From: Aggregatilineales bacterium
GTDB lineage: Bacteria > Chloroflexota > Anaerolineae > Aggregatilineales > Phototrophicaceae
DNA: 64,000 bases
Direction: 5' to 3'
Assembly: GCA_030834905.1 (NCBI GenBank)
Contig: JAUQWZ010000044.1
Coordinates: 53,218 to 117,217, forward strand
Of the stretch, positions 25,155-34,570 are shown piece after piece (positions within the stretch are counted from its first letter, which is position 1; each line of letters opens with the position of its first letter). The position numbers and the translations under genes were made by a program. The notes under the pieces are model-generated. The model had not been told where the DNA came from and did not search any database. It saw only the letters and a list, made by a program, of their open reading frames with translations.

Positions 25155-26337
25155 GACCTTGTGCCTCCGGGCTGCTGGGATCACGAGCAGGACGGAACTC
25201 GCCACCGCAGTATTTCGCCATATTGGCGAGATCGATATATGCCTGACGAGTATAGCCATCGGGAGTGGAAATTGACCACCAGTATTCTTCGTTGGCTTCC
25301 GTCCAGGCAGGGTTGGCAATGTAGATCATCGACATCAGCCCAACCCAGGGACGCCAGTGCTGGGCGGCATACTCGTAAGCGGCGACCAGATTCCGCGCCT
25401 GTGCCGCTTCATCGGGGACGGCAAACCACGCCATATTCGAATCGGGGCGCGGGTCAAGTGTCCAGCCAGTTTCGAGGATCGCCATCTGCCGGGGGGCATC
25501 GCCGTTGGCGATCATGATCCGGCGCATATCCTCGACGCGGCGGAAGGTGAAGAACCGGTTGCCGCCGGGCGCGTCCGCCGGGTCAACTTCCGGGGCGCTG
25601 TAGCCGGGCGCGTGGACGCCAACCACATCGACGTACTGCTGAAACCCGGCATCGTACATCTGCTGGAGATACACGTCGTCCGGGATGGCAATGTCGCTGT
25701 AATCGCCAGTGGGAGCCAGCCCGGCGGAAATCAGGATCGCGCCGGGATCGACGGCGCGGATCGCCTCGCTGCACGAGCGCAGCAGCGCCACGTAACCCGC
25801 CGCGTCGGGAACCTGCCCGCCCCATTCGCGCGACAGGTTCGGCTCATTCCATATCTGGTAAGCGGCGACGCGCCCGTGATAGCGCTCGGCGATAACGCGG
25901 CAGTACTGCGCCCAGTCGTCGAGACTGTCGGGCGGGGTATCGACCACCGCTTCAGCCGGCATGGTGACCGGCACGCTGCCGGTCATCGCCCAGGGCGGCG
26001 TGTCAGTCAGGCGAACAACCAGCTTCAGGTTGCGGCGCTCCAGTTCGACCAGCAGCGCGTCGGCGCGGTCAATGCTCCATACCTCGCGCTCCGGCTGAAT
26101 GTCCTCCCAGGCGAAGGTCTGCTTGACGTGGCTGAACACCATGCGCTGAATCCAGTCCATGTGCAGCCCCGCCGAGCCGTCGTCCCACCACAAAAACGCC
26201 TGAATGCCGTAAGTCAGCGGCGTAAACGGCGGATCGGTCACCCGGAAGCCGAGAAAGGCATCGGTTGACGAGCGCGGCGCGCTGGCAAGGAGCGCGGCAG
26301 CGACGCCAATGACGGCGAGACGGATGATGATTTTCAT
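25129..26337 (-). CDS. Secreted GH39-like glycoside hydrolase-fold protein (paralogue 1)
   Basis: 402 residues. Signal peptide (MKIIIRLAVIGVAAALLASAP) and a TIM-barrel of the clan GH-A type: acid/base in YQIWNEPNLSREWGG and a likely nucleophile Glu in MAILETGWTL. The pattern WNEPNLxxEW followed by VDPGAILISAGLAPTG is shared with the next three genes upstream. Substrate unknown. It ends inside the CopD-like gene start. First (most 3') of four tandem paralogues. Confidence 0.75.
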   Translation of the reverse strand: MKIIIRLAVIGVAAALLASAPRSSTDAFLGFRVTDPPFTPLTYGIQAFLWWDDGSAGLHMDWIQRMVFSHVKQTFAWEDIQPEREVWSIDRADALLVELERRNLKLVVRLTDTPPWAMTGSVPVTMPAEAVVDTPPDSLDDWAQYCRVIAERYHGRVAAYQIWNEPNLSREWGGQVPDAAGYVALLRSCSEAIRAVDPGAILISAGLAPTGDYSDIAIPDDVYLQQMYDAGFQQYVDVVGVHAPGYSAPEVDPADAPGGNRFFTFRRVEDMRRIMIANGDAPRQMAILETGWTLDPRPDSNMAWFAVPDEAAQARNLVAAYEYAAQHWRPWVGLMSMIYIANPAWTEANEEYWWSISTPDGYTRQAYIDLANMAKYCGGEFRPARDPSSPEAQGLVPITPCN

Positions 26338-26413
26338 TGCGACAGGTTATGGAGAGGGGGTCGGGGGGTGAGACGCGCAGGCATCACATACCCTGTCCCC
26401 AGAATCAAAGGAC

Positions 26414-26437
26414 GGACACGACAGTGTCGTGTCCCTA
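26414..26437. repeat. Family A palindrome
   Basis: GGACACGACAGTG then TCGTGTCCCTA: a single unit in the spacer between two GH39-like paralogues. Confidence 0.7.
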
Positions 26438-26482
26438 CCCTGACAGCAGAGATTTGCGTATTTGGCTGCAATGGGAAGCCCT

Positions 26483-27880
26483 TTACTGAAATTGTGCCTC
26501 GTATTCCCGGTTCCAGTCGCGCACCGCGTCAAAGACGGGGCGAAAGACCGTTTCGGGTCCGATGATCGAATAAGGCACATTCTCGTTATCAGGACTCCAG
26601 CCCGCCTGCGGACCGTAGTTCAGGTTCCACAGGAACGCCAGCCAGACAATATCCCAATCGAGCATGTTATCGATGGCTTCGACGGTGAAATCGCGCTGCT
26701 CTTCGAGTGTGTTGTCGTAGGAGAACTCCAAGCCTTCGGGCACGCCCTGCAGGTCTTCAGCCGAGGGCCAGCCGAACTCGGTCACGCACAGCTTCTGGCT
26801 GCCGCCCGCCAGTTCGATCTTGTTGGCGTAGGTCTGAAGGGTGCTGCGGAAGCTCCAACTGTGGTGTGGGTTGCCGCCGGTATCCGCCGGGAAAGGTCCC
26901 CGGAACTGCGCCGATGGGTCGTTGGGGACGCTGTCCCAGGTCACGCTGGGGCTGATGTTGTAGCCGTTGTGATGCGCCCCGACGCAGTCCGCCACGTCGA
27001 GGACGCCAGCTTCAATCATCTGATCCATGTAGGTGAAGTCGTCCCAGGCGCGCACGCCGTCGCTCAAGCCGGTGGGCGAGAGCGCGCCGCTGACTATGAT
27101 AATGCCCGGATCAATCGCCTTGACGGCATTGTAGGTCTGGCGCAGCAGCTCGACGTAGTTGGCGGCGCTGAGTCCTTCGGTGGAAGTCCACTCGCGGTCA
27201 AGGTTCTGCTCGTTCCACACTTCGACAGCGTGAATCATGCCAGGATAGCGCTCGACCATCGTAGTCACGAAATCAACATAATCCTGATAATCGGCAGGCG
27301 GACCGTGCTGCGTCAGGTCTACCCCCGGCTCGCGCGACCATTCGGGCGCGGTGACCACCGAGACGAGCACGCGCAGGTTCTGATCGCGGGCAGCGGGCAG
27401 GAAGATATCAGTTTCCAGCCAGTCGTAGCTGTCCTCCTCGGTTTCCATGTTTTCCCAGCGCACCTGCATCTTGACCCAGTTCACGTCCAACTGGTTGGCA
27501 GCGACGTTGATCCACTCGCTCATGCGGTCATAGCTGACCTGCACCTGAGTACCCAACTGAAAGCGGCGCACGTCAATCGGGCGCGGCGCTGCCGTCGCGG
27601 CATTCAGCGCCTGCGCCGAGGCGTCCTCGGTAGCTGCGGACGCTTCCTCAGTTTCCGCTGGCGCTGTCGTCGGCGTCAGCGTAGCCGCCTGCGCGACGGC
27701 GATGGTCGCCGAAGGAATGGCGACGTTGCGCAGGTTGGTTCCCGGCGGCGTCAGCGATCCGTAAGCCATGTAGATGGCGATGAATGTGACCAGCGCCATG
27801 ACCAGCGTGATTCCCCCCCAGATCAAGAGGAAGCCGCGTACCTGCTTGCGGTGTTTGTTTTTCAGTGACGATGCCATCAT
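26483..27880 (-). CDS. Membrane-anchored GH39-like protein (paralogue 2)
   Basis: 465 residues. A basic N-tail and one transmembrane anchor (about 15-40), a Thr/Ala/Glu-rich linker, then a clan GH-A barrel: VEVWNEQNLDREW (acid/base Glu is followed by Gln, NEQ instead of NEP) and the nucleophile region LCVTEFGWPSAEDL. VDPGIIIVSGALSPTG links it to its neighbours. Substrate unknown. ATG at 27880 or 27877. The spacer on each side holds one family A palindrome. Confidence 0.75.
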   Translation of the reverse strand: MMASSLKNKHRKQVRGFLLIWGGITLVMALVTFIAIYMAYGSLTPPGTNLRNVAIPSATIAVAQAATLTPTTAPAETEEASAATEDASAQALNAATAAPRPIDVRRFQLGTQVQVSYDRMSEWINVAANQLDVNWVKMQVRWENMETEEDSYDWLETDIFLPAARDQNLRVLVSVVTAPEWSREPGVDLTQHGPPADYQDYVDFVTTMVERYPGMIHAVEVWNEQNLDREWTSTEGLSAANYVELLRQTYNAVKAIDPGIIIVSGALSPTGLSDGVRAWDDFTYMDQMIEAGVLDVADCVGAHHNGYNISPSVTWDSVPNDPSAQFRGPFPADTGGNPHHSWSFRSTLQTYANKIELAGGSQKLCVTEFGWPSAEDLQGVPEGLEFSYDNTLEEQRDFTVEAIDNMLDWDIVWLAFLWNLNYGPQAGWSPDNENVPYSIIGPETVFRPVFDAVRDWNREYEAQFQ

Positions 27881-27914
27881 TCAATCTCGCATCCACATCA
27901 TGTTTCAGACAAGC

Positions 27915-27935
27915 GGACACGACTGTGTCGTGTCC
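27915..27935. repeat. Family A palindrome
   Basis: GGACACGACTG + TGTCGTGTCC between two GH39-like paralogues. The end lacks the CCCTA extension of other copies. Confidence 0.65.
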
Positions 27936-27981
27936 TGCATCTCATGCCTGCGGCTGGCGTGCCACAGACATAAGGTGATTC

Positions 27982-30912
27982 TTACCGCGCGGCTGCCATC
28001 GCATCACATGCCGGGCAGCCGCCGCCGGGACGAATCATCGCGTAGCCCGCCTGCGGGTCGCTGCCGTACAGCGTGAAATCGACGTTCCAGACGATCAGCA
28101 GGCGCACGCGACCGCTTTGCGACGACAGCGCCGCCGCTTCCGCCAGCCATGCCGCCTGCTGCGCTACCGTCACGTTCTGCGCCCACGAGAAGAAATCTGG
28201 CAGCCCGCCCAAGCCTTCGGGTGACAGATAGCCCAGTTCGGTGAAGCAGATCGGGCGCTGACCGCCAATCGCGTTCCAGTAGGTATCCAACATGCCCTGG
28301 AAATAACGGGTGTAGTAGTTGTCGCGCGGGTCACCGCCGAACTGGCTTGGTCCGACGATGCCTTCGTTGTAGTGCGCGCCGAGGCAGTCCATGTACTGCG
28401 CCCCGCCCGCCGCGACCACTTCGCGCACCCAGCGGTCATCATTCATGACGCGACCGGGATATGCCGCTTCCGCGCCGGTGGGCGCAGGCGCGCCGCTGAT
28501 GACCATGACGCCGGAGTTAACACCCTTGATGGCGGTGTATGCCAGCCGCAGCATCTCGGTGTACATCGTGCCGCTGATCTGCCCCTCGGGCCATTCGCGG
28601 TCAAGGTTCGGCTCATTCCAGACCTCGATAGCGTCGGGGCTGTGCGCTGCCACGCCGCCCAGGAACGAGGCGAATTCCTGCATGTAGCCCTGCCCGCCCG
28701 CGCCAAGTTCGGCGGGGCTGCCAACAATGCCCAGCAGAATCTTGAAGCCGCGCGCGTGCGCCTCGCCCACAGGACCCGACACCACGCCCGAATCCATGCC
28801 GGGTGAATAGCGAATCTGCACCTTCATCCAGTTCATACCCGCGCGCTGCATGGCGGCAGCCGCGCCGGTGCCCGTTCCGGTGACGTGACCGCCATATTCA
28901 AACGATCCGGCGACAATGCTGCCCGAACCGGGCGCTGCTGGGACTGCCGCCGCCGGAACCGCCGCTGCGCTGGTCGCCGCCACGCTGCGGTTAGGCGTTG
29001 TCGTCGGCGAAGGCATAGGCGTAGGCGTTTCGGTGGGGCGCTGGGTGGGCGTCAGCGTTGGCGCGAACACCGACACAGCCGCGCCGCCGCGCCGCGTCTC
29101 GGCTGAGGCGTCGCCCTCCGCGTCCGTCTCCACGACAGCTACATTAACAGCGTAGTTGCCGTCCGGCGCGATAATCGTGGCGACCAGTGGATCGCCTAAG
29201 CCGGTGGTCACTTCCTCAACCACGCCATCGACGCCCTGAATCGTCCAGCGCAGCGCCAGTTCGTGGGCTTCTGGCTGGACGGGCAGCCCCAGCTTATAGC
29301 TGGCGATCATCTCCAGCACGCCGTCGGCGATGCCTTCCGCCAGCAGATCGGTGAAGGCGACGCCGCCGAGAGCAAACGGCAGCGCGTAATCCATACGGAA
29401 GCGCAGCGCGTCGGGCGTGGAGAGCCACATCCGGGCGATCCGCGTTCCATTGTCATTCACGTAATCAAGGTAGGGCTGTCCGGTTGCTTCGTCGCGTCCT
29501 GCTTCCGGCAGGAAACCATCCAGCCGCGCCCGGAACGACTGACCGGGATTGACCGTCCCGGCGTCGGTCGTCTCGGCTTCGACGATCACATCGCCCAAAG
29601 CCGACAGCGCCTCGTCGTAGCCAATCGAGGTGATGGCGTTCCCCGCCTGCCGGGCAGAACGCGCCGACAAACCGAGCACCAGCTTGTCGCGGCTGACCTG
29701 GCTGATCGCCCAGCGCAGCAGCGCCTCAATCGGGCGATCCGTTCCGGGCGTGAAGGCGGTCGGGTCAAGCGGCAGATCAATCTGCATCAGATCGACGGCA
29801 GCGCCCAACGTCTGCCAGTCATACGCGCCGGTGTACCATTCGCCTTCGCGATTCTCGGCTTCCGGCACCGCGACGCCCAGCAGCAGACCGCTGCCCGCCA
29901 GATTGCGGCTCAACTCGCGCATGAAGGCAGAGAAGTTGTTCCGCTGGTCTTCGGGCAGGTCACGGTAGTCAATGATCACGCCGTCATAGCCCGATCCGGC
30001 GAACGCTGCCACCTGCGCCGCGTGTTCGCTGCGCAAACTGCTGCTGCTCAGAATCGCCGTCACCGTCTGCGGGTCAGTGGCGCGTGGATCGACAAAGTTG
30101 CGAATGACCGGCGCGACCAGATACCCGGCGTTCTGGTCAAAGCCAGCCGCCAGGCTGCCGGTGAGGCTGCCCGCCAGCGTGGGCTGCAAGCCCGCCGGTG
30201 AGACGATGGTCGCCACGTTTGCCACGTCCTGGCTCAGCGCCTGGGTTACGTCCACCGAGACCAGCACTCGCGGCTGGGCGGGCGGCTGCCCGGCAAACAG
30301 CGCCACATGATCGGGAACATCGGCTGTCCCGACGACGATCTGCCCCTCGGTCACCTGAGAGGGCAGGAAACGCGGGTTCCGCGCGGCGCTGTCGTCGGCG
30401 TCATAGCCGTATACATCAAGCAGATCGGGGTTCACGCCTTCAGGGACAGTCAGGCTCAGCGTGACCATCTCCGGCGCTGTTCCGGTGGTCTGAATACGAT
30501 ACATCAAGCTGACCAGCGTATGGTCGGAAATCGAGTCAAAGCCAGTCTGGGCGGATGATTCTACCGAGTCGATGGCGACGCCAAAATCGGTGCCGTAGTC
30601 TGGACCATACACTGCCACCGTCAGCCCGTCGGCAGCGGCGGCGTTCTGGTCGGCGTTCAGCGGCGCGTACTGCGGTCCAAACAGCCGGTCATACAGGCTG
30701 ACGGGTGGCAGAAACAGCCCCAGCCCCACCAGCGCGGCGACGAACACCAGCGTGACGATACCCGCGATCCAGCAGCCACAGCCGCCGCGTTTGGGTTCTG
30801 GCGGCTGGTGATAGATGCGGCGCGGAAGTTCGGGCTGAACATAGGCATGATGCGAATGTTCCGCCTGCGAATCGTCCAGGTTCCTGTCGAGTTGTTCCTG
30901 GTCTTGCGTCAT
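27982..30912 (-). CDS. Large membrane-anchored protein: GH18-like plus GH39-like domains (paralogue 3)
   Basis: 976 residues. A cytoplasmic N-tail (His/Pro-rich), a transmembrane helix (about 46-68), a region of unknown fold (70-260), a GH18-like barrel (about 270-560) with YDGVIIDYRDLPEDQR where chitinase-like DxxDxDxE would lie (no full catalytic motif), a Thr/Pro-rich linker (TPTQRPTETPTPMPSPTTTP), and a clan GH-A barrel (about 665-970) with AIEVWNEPNLDREW and ICFTELGYLSPEGLGG. The end reads IRPGGGCPACDAM, the same tail as paralogue 4. It is anchored outside the membrane and may act on the cell's own or a neighbour's polysaccharide. Substrate unknown. Confidence 0.75.
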   Translation of the reverse strand: MTQDQEQLDRNLDDSQAEHSHHAYVQPELPRRIYHQPPEPKRGGCGCWIAGIVTLVFVAALVGLGLFLPPVSLYDRLFGPQYAPLNADQNAAAADGLTVAVYGPDYGTDFGVAIDSVESSAQTGFDSISDHTLVSLMYRIQTTGTAPEMVTLSLTVPEGVNPDLLDVYGYDADDSAARNPRFLPSQVTEGQIVVGTADVPDHVALFAGQPPAQPRVLVSVDVTQALSQDVANVATIVSPAGLQPTLAGSLTGSLAAGFDQNAGYLVAPVIRNFVDPRATDPQTVTAILSSSSLRSEHAAQVAAFAGSGYDGVIIDYRDLPEDQRNNFSAFMRELSRNLAGSGLLLGVAVPEAENREGEWYTGAYDWQTLGAAVDLMQIDLPLDPTAFTPGTDRPIEALLRWAISQVSRDKLVLGLSARSARQAGNAITSIGYDEALSALGDVIVEAETTDAGTVNPGQSFRARLDGFLPEAGRDEATGQPYLDYVNDNGTRIARMWLSTPDALRFRMDYALPFALGGVAFTDLLAEGIADGVLEMIASYKLGLPVQPEAHELALRWTIQGVDGVVEEVTTGLGDPLVATIIAPDGNYAVNVAVVETDAEGDASAETRRGGAAVSVFAPTLTPTQRPTETPTPMPSPTTTPNRSVAATSAAAVPAAAVPAAPGSGSIVAGSFEYGGHVTGTGTGAAAAMQRAGMNWMKVQIRYSPGMDSGVVSGPVGEAHARGFKILLGIVGSPAELGAGGQGYMQEFASFLGGVAAHSPDAIEVWNEPNLDREWPEGQISGTMYTEMLRLAYTAIKGVNSGVMVISGAPAPTGAEAAYPGRVMNDDRWVREVVAAGGAQYMDCLGAHYNEGIVGPSQFGGDPRDNYYTRYFQGMLDTYWNAIGGQRPICFTELGYLSPEGLGGLPDFFSWAQNVTVAQQAAWLAEAAALSSQSGRVRLLIVWNVDFTLYGSDPQAGYAMIRPGGGCPACDAMAAAR

Positions 30913-30949
30913 TCACATTCCTTACAAACTTCGTTTCTCTAGGATGGCA

Positions 30950-30975
30950 TAGGGGCGCAGCATGGTGCGCCCCTA
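30950..30975. repeat. GC-rich palindrome (TAGGGGCGC family)
   Basis: TAGGGGCGCAGCATG then GTGCGCCCCTA between two GH39-like genes; same class as the palindrome at 11637-11663. Confidence 0.6.
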
Positions 30976-31022
30976 CCCGAATACTCCACTAATGCTGCGC
31001 GCGTCAGACTACCGGCGCTGGC

Positions 31023-32372
31023 TTAATTTGCCAGCAGATCACATGCCGGGCAGCCGCCGCCGGGACGAATAATCGCATATCCCGCCTGCGGGTCTGCGCC
31101 GTAGCCCCCAAAGTCGATATTCCAGATGATCAGCAGGCGCACGCGCCCACTCTGGGCTGCCAGCGATACCACCTGATCGAGCCACTGCGCCTGCTCGGCA
31201 AGCGACGTATTTGCCGCCCACTCAAAACCAGCCGGCAGCGGACCGAAGCCCTCCGGTGACAGGTAGCCAAGCTCGGTAAAGCAAAGCTGGCGCGAGCCGC
31301 CAAAGGCGTTGTAGTAGGTGTTCATCATGGCGCGGAAGTAGCGGGTGTAATGGCTGCTGGAACCACGCGGGTCACCGCTGGTTGCCGTCGGCGGCAGGAT
31401 GCCTTCGTTATAGTGAATGCCGATGCAGTCCATGTAGTTCGCCGCGCCCGCCCGCGCCATGCCCGCCAGATAGTGATTGTCGTCGCAGCCCGCGCCGGTG
31501 CAGCCGCCGAAAAAGCCGGTTGGGGCGGGCGCGCCGCTGATAACGAGGGTGTTGGGATTTCTCGCCTTGATGGCGTTGTAGGACAGCCGCAGTAAGTCGG
31601 TGTAACTGGCAGGGTTGATGCTGCCTGAGGGCCACTCGCGGTCAATGTTCATCTCGTTCCAGACTTCGATAGCGTCAGCGCCCAGCGCTGCCAGACCGCC
31701 GACGAAGCTGGCATACTGATCAAAATAGCCGCCGCTGTACAGGTGCGTCGGCTCGCCGACCACGCCGAGCATAATGCGGAAGCCACGCGCGTGCGCGTCG
31801 TTAATCCAACCGGCGATGCTGGATGGGTCCTGTCCGGCGCTGTAGCGCACCTGACGCTTGACCCAGGTCATGCCAGCCCGGCGCATCTGATCGGAGGCAT
31901 ACGTGCCCCAATCGGCGACGTGCCCGCCGTAGCTGAAGCCGCGCACCGGCGCGGTGTTGGTGATCGGCGCGGCTGGCGCAGCCGGGGCAGTGGTTGGCTC
32001 AGTGCCCGGTGATTCAACCGGCGGCGCAGCCTGCCCGCCTTCGGGCGCGCCCAGACCAAACGGCGTATCGACCCAGATCGATGGCAGCGCCGCCGTCTGA
32101 TCAGGCGTCACCGACAGCAAATCGGTGCTGATCCAGCCAATATCACCGTTTGGGGTAATGCCCCGCAGCCAGCCGAGCGCCTGACCATCCACGCGGAAGG
32201 TCGTGCCCGCCGGAACGATGACGATCCGCCGCCATTCGGTGCCGGGACCCGAACGAAGATATGCGTTTCCAGTAGTGGTGGTGTCAATGCCGCCCTGCGC
32301 CTTGACGGCGGCGAAGAGGAATACGAGAACAAAGATCGTACACAGTAGTATGGCATTTTTCCGCATTCTCAC
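31023..32372 (-). CDS. Secreted SH3-GH39-like protein (paralogue 4)
   Basis: 449 residues. Signal peptide (ILLCTIFVLVFLFAAVKAQ), a bacterial SH3 domain (about 30-95; NAYLRSGPGTEWRRI and DIGWISTD), a Pro/Ala-rich linker, and a clan GH-A barrel with AIEVWNEMNIDREW (Glu followed by Met rather than Pro) and LCFTELGYLSPEGFG. It ends GYAIIRPGGGCPACD, nearly identical to paralogue 3. SH3 domains of this kind bind cell-wall or matrix polymers. Substrate unknown. The spacer to paralogue 3 holds a GC-rich palindrome. Confidence 0.78.
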   Translation of the reverse strand: MRMRKNAILLCTIFVLVFLFAAVKAQGGIDTTTTGNAYLRSGPGTEWRRIVIVPAGTTFRVDGQALGWLRGITPNGDIGWISTDLLSVTPDQTAALPSIWVDTPFGLGAPEGGQAAPPVESPGTEPTTAPAAPAAPITNTAPVRGFSYGGHVADWGTYASDQMRRAGMTWVKRQVRYSAGQDPSSIAGWINDAHARGFRIMLGVVGEPTHLYSGGYFDQYASFVGGLAALGADAIEVWNEMNIDREWPSGSINPASYTDLLRLSYNAIKARNPNTLVISGAPAPTGFFGGCTGAGCDDNHYLAGMARAGAANYMDCIGIHYNEGILPPTATSGDPRGSSSHYTRYFRAMMNTYYNAFGGSRQLCFTELGYLSPEGFGPLPAGFEWAANTSLAEQAQWLDQVVSLAAQSGRVRLLIIWNIDFGGYGADPQAGYAIIRPGGGCPACDLLAN

Positions 32373-32500
32373 GCTCTGTTTCTATCCCCCATCTCTTATG
32401 AGACTTCCCAGTGCCGAAGTCGGCGGCATTTTAGCAGAGCGAGGGGTGAATCGCAAATCAGCCCCTCAAAAGACCCACAACGCCGCCAGAGTTACCAGCA

Positions 32501-32506
32501 TATAAT
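32501..32506 (+). promoter_or_regulatory. Candidate -10 box upstream of the YihY-family gene
   Basis: A perfect TATAAT 37 bp before the next start; no convincing -35 box at the usual distance. Confidence 0.35.
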
Positions 32507-32542
32507 CGGAAGATACGGTTCATTGAACAACGAGGCGCTTCC

Positions 32543-33490
32543 ATGTTGAAACAATTCATTCTGCTGATGCGCGAAACCGTCCGTGAATGGTCAGACGATG
32601 GCGCGGCAAGCGTAGCGGCGGCGCTGGCGTATTACACCATCTTCTCGCTCGCGCCGCTGCTGATCATCCTCGCTTTAGCCGTCGGCGCTTTCCTCGACCA
32701 GAAGACAATCGAGCAGGATATTCTCGGCAACGTCGAGATGACGGTCGGATCAGACGCCGCCCGCACGCTGCGCGATCTGATCGCGACCGAGGACGGCGCG
32801 CGCACGCGCTCCGATGTGATCGGCACCATCATCTGGTTCTCGGTTATGCTGTGGGGCGCGTCGGGCATTTTTGCCCAGCTTCAGAAGGCGCTCAACAAAA
32901 TCTGGGAAGTGCGGGGCAAGCCCGGACGCTCACCGCTGGTCTTTATCAAGGATCGACTGCTGTCGTTTGGCGTGGTCATCTTTGCTGCCGCCCTACTGCT
33001 GGCGACGATGCTCATCAATACTGGCTTAAGCACCCTGCTGGTCAAAAATACCACCGCCGGACAGCTCGTTCATCTTGTCCGACCGCTTCAGGTGCTGGTC
33101 ACGCTGAGCATGATCACGGTGCTGTTCGCCACGCTGTTCAAAGTGCTGCCGGATGTGACCCTTCGCTGGAAAGACGTATGGGTGGGGGCAGCGTTTACGG
33201 CGGTGCTGTTTTTCGTCGGTCAGTTCGTGGTCGGGCTGTATATCGCCAACGCCAACGTGGGGACGGTGTTTGGCGCAGCCGGTTCGCTGACGGTGATCCT
33301 GGTCTGGATTTATTATTCGGCGCAGATTTTGCTGTTTGGGGCAGAGTTCACCGAAGTATGGGCGCGGCATCACGGCGTCAGCCTTCAGCCCGACGGCGAC
33401 GCGGTGTGGAGGAATCCGGTGCAAGCTGAAGAAGAACTCGCCCGCGCCCGTGAGCGCAGCACCCGGCGGCAGCCTACATCCACGCCATAG
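32543..33490 (+). CDS. YihY/BrkB-family membrane protein
   Basis: 315 residues with about six transmembrane helices. Family signature AAALAYYTIFSLAPLLIIL (about 25-43), followed by WGASGIFAQLQKALNKIW and the VLIWIYYSAQ-like VILVWIYYSAQILLFG near the end. The family was once named ribonuclease BN, which is no longer held; the role is probably transport or envelope-linked. Start ATG 32543. The C-tail is long and Arg/Glu-rich. The nucleotidyltransferase gene follows after 9 nt. Confidence 0.88.
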   Translation: MLKQFILLMRETVREWSDDGAASVAAALAYYTIFSLAPLLIILALAVGAFLDQKTIEQDILGNVEMTVGSDAARTLRDLIATEDGARTRSDVIGTIIWFSVMLWGASGIFAQLQKALNKIWEVRGKPGRSPLVFIKDRLLSFGVVIFAAALLLATMLINTGLSTLLVKNTTAGQLVHLVRPLQVLVTLSMITVLFATLFKVLPDVTLRWKDVWVGAAFTAVLFFVGQFVVGLYIANANVGTVFGAAGSLTVILVWIYYSAQILLFGAEFTEVWARHHGVSLQPDGDAVWRNPVQAEEELARARERSTRRQPTSTP

Positions 33491-33499
33491 CGGGGAAAC

Positions 33500-34291
33500 A
33501 TGAACGCAAATATCAGCAGCGCTGTGCCATACGCGGATGTTAGCGCGGTTCTGCGCGATTTATCCGCCGGTATCGCCCATATCTTCGGCGATCAGCTTGT
33601 CGGCGTCTATTTGTTCGGCTCGCTGTCATACGGAGACTTCAACCTCGAAAGCAGCGATATTGACCTGGTGGTCATCCTGCGCCAGCCAGCGTCGCAAAAC
33701 GAACTGGAGTCGCTAAAGCAGCTTCATAACGAAGTGGCGAAAAAGCATCCAAAGTGGGCAAATCGTCTCGAATGTTCCTACACGCCCATCGACATGCTGG
33801 CGAGCACTCTGCCGCCAGAACAGCCGCGCCCGTATTTTGGCGAAGGCAGCTTCTATGACGAAGCGCAGTACGGCAATGAGTGGATCATCAACAACTATCT
33901 GCTCTACCAACACGGCATCACGCTGCTGGGTCAGGACTTCAGGGAACTGATCAGCCCAATCGGCATTGCTGAAGTCCAGAAAGCCTGTATTCAGGACCTG
34001 TTTCAGGAGTGGGTGCCTAAAATCACCGATCCGGATTGGCTGAACAACAGCCATTACCAATCCTATCTCGTCCTCAACCTGTGCCGCATCCTGTACACCG
34101 TCAAATGCGCTTCAGTCGGATCAAAAAAAGCCTCTGCCGCCTGGGTGAAAGATCACCATGAGGAATGGCGCAACCTCATCGAAACGGCGGAAGACTGGCG
34201 CTATGGGGTGGAAATGCGGCGGCAGGATGAGGCGATTGATTTCATCCGCTTTGTCGCCCGTCAGGTCAGCGCCGCGCCGCCAGACATATAG
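33500..34291 (+). CDS. AadA-like nucleotidyltransferase
   Basis: 263 residues. Pol-beta nucleotidyltransferase motif FGSLSYGDFNLESSDIDLVV (GS at 40-41, Asp53 and Asp55 as metal ligands) with a helical C-terminal domain (about 155-260) of the AadA/DUF4111 type. Known AadA enzymes adenylylate streptomycin/spectinomycin, but many chromosomal relatives have unknown targets and nothing here (no mobile context) shows resistance. It lies 9 nt after the YihY-family gene and may be co-transcribed. Confidence 0.75.
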   Translation: MNANISSAVPYADVSAVLRDLSAGIAHIFGDQLVGVYLFGSLSYGDFNLESSDIDLVVILRQPASQNELESLKQLHNEVAKKHPKWANRLECSYTPIDMLASTLPPEQPRPYFGEGSFYDEAQYGNEWIINNYLLYQHGITLLGQDFRELISPIGIAEVQKACIQDLFQEWVPKITDPDWLNNSHYQSYLVLNLCRILYTVKCASVGSKKASAAWVKDHHEEWRNLIETAEDWRYGVEMRRQDEAIDFIRFVARQVSAAPPDI

Positions 34292-34408
34292 GTCTGCCCC
34301 ACCCACCGCATTTGCTGCCTTGCCGTCGGCTGCAAAGCCCATCTCGATATTGACTTCACGGGAATGCTTCATTAGAATTCGGGCACAAAATCATAGTGAT
34401 ACAGGCTG

Positions 34409-34550
34409 CCGGGTTGTTGGCAGTTTGCTCAAACTGGGTCCTGCGCGGCAGGACTTCCGAACCGTGTCAGGACCGAGAGGTAGCAGCACTAAGGAATGTA
34501 TCCTGGGTGCCGCAGGCGCTCCCGGTTTGAGCAAATTGCAAATAACCCGG
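34409..34550 (+). ncRNA. ffs: Signal recognition particle RNA (small bacterial type)
   Basis: The SRP core is clear: GTGTCAGGACC, a GAGA tetraloop (34475-34478), then GGTAGCAGCACTAAGG, matching the conserved domain IV with symmetric and asymmetric loops that bind Ffh. The outer arms CCGGGTTGTTGGCAGTTTGC and GCAAATTGCAAATAACCCGG are inverted copies that close a long stem of about 30 bp. TCGCTTTT follows, so the outer stem also acts as a terminator. SRP RNA with Ffh targets membrane and secreted proteins to the translocon, of which this window encodes many. Exact ends are set from the stem, not from transcripts. Confidence 0.88.
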
Positions 34551-34563
34551 TCGCTTTTATAAT
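34536..34563 (+). promoter_or_regulatory. Promoter embedded in the SRP RNA 3' stem; leaderless start
   Basis: TTGCAA (34536-34541) and a perfect TATAAT (34558-34563) are 16 bp apart. The -10 box is only 7 nt from the ATG at 34571, so the transcript would begin at or next to the start codon. The -35 box lies in the 3' arm of the SRP RNA stem. Confidence 0.6.
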
Positions 34564-34570
34564 CGAAGCT

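Noticed and set aside
33500..34291. Aminoglycoside resistance gene
   Set aside because: The AadA-like fold alone does not show resistance; there is no integron or mobile context, so it is listed only as a nucleotidyltransferase.
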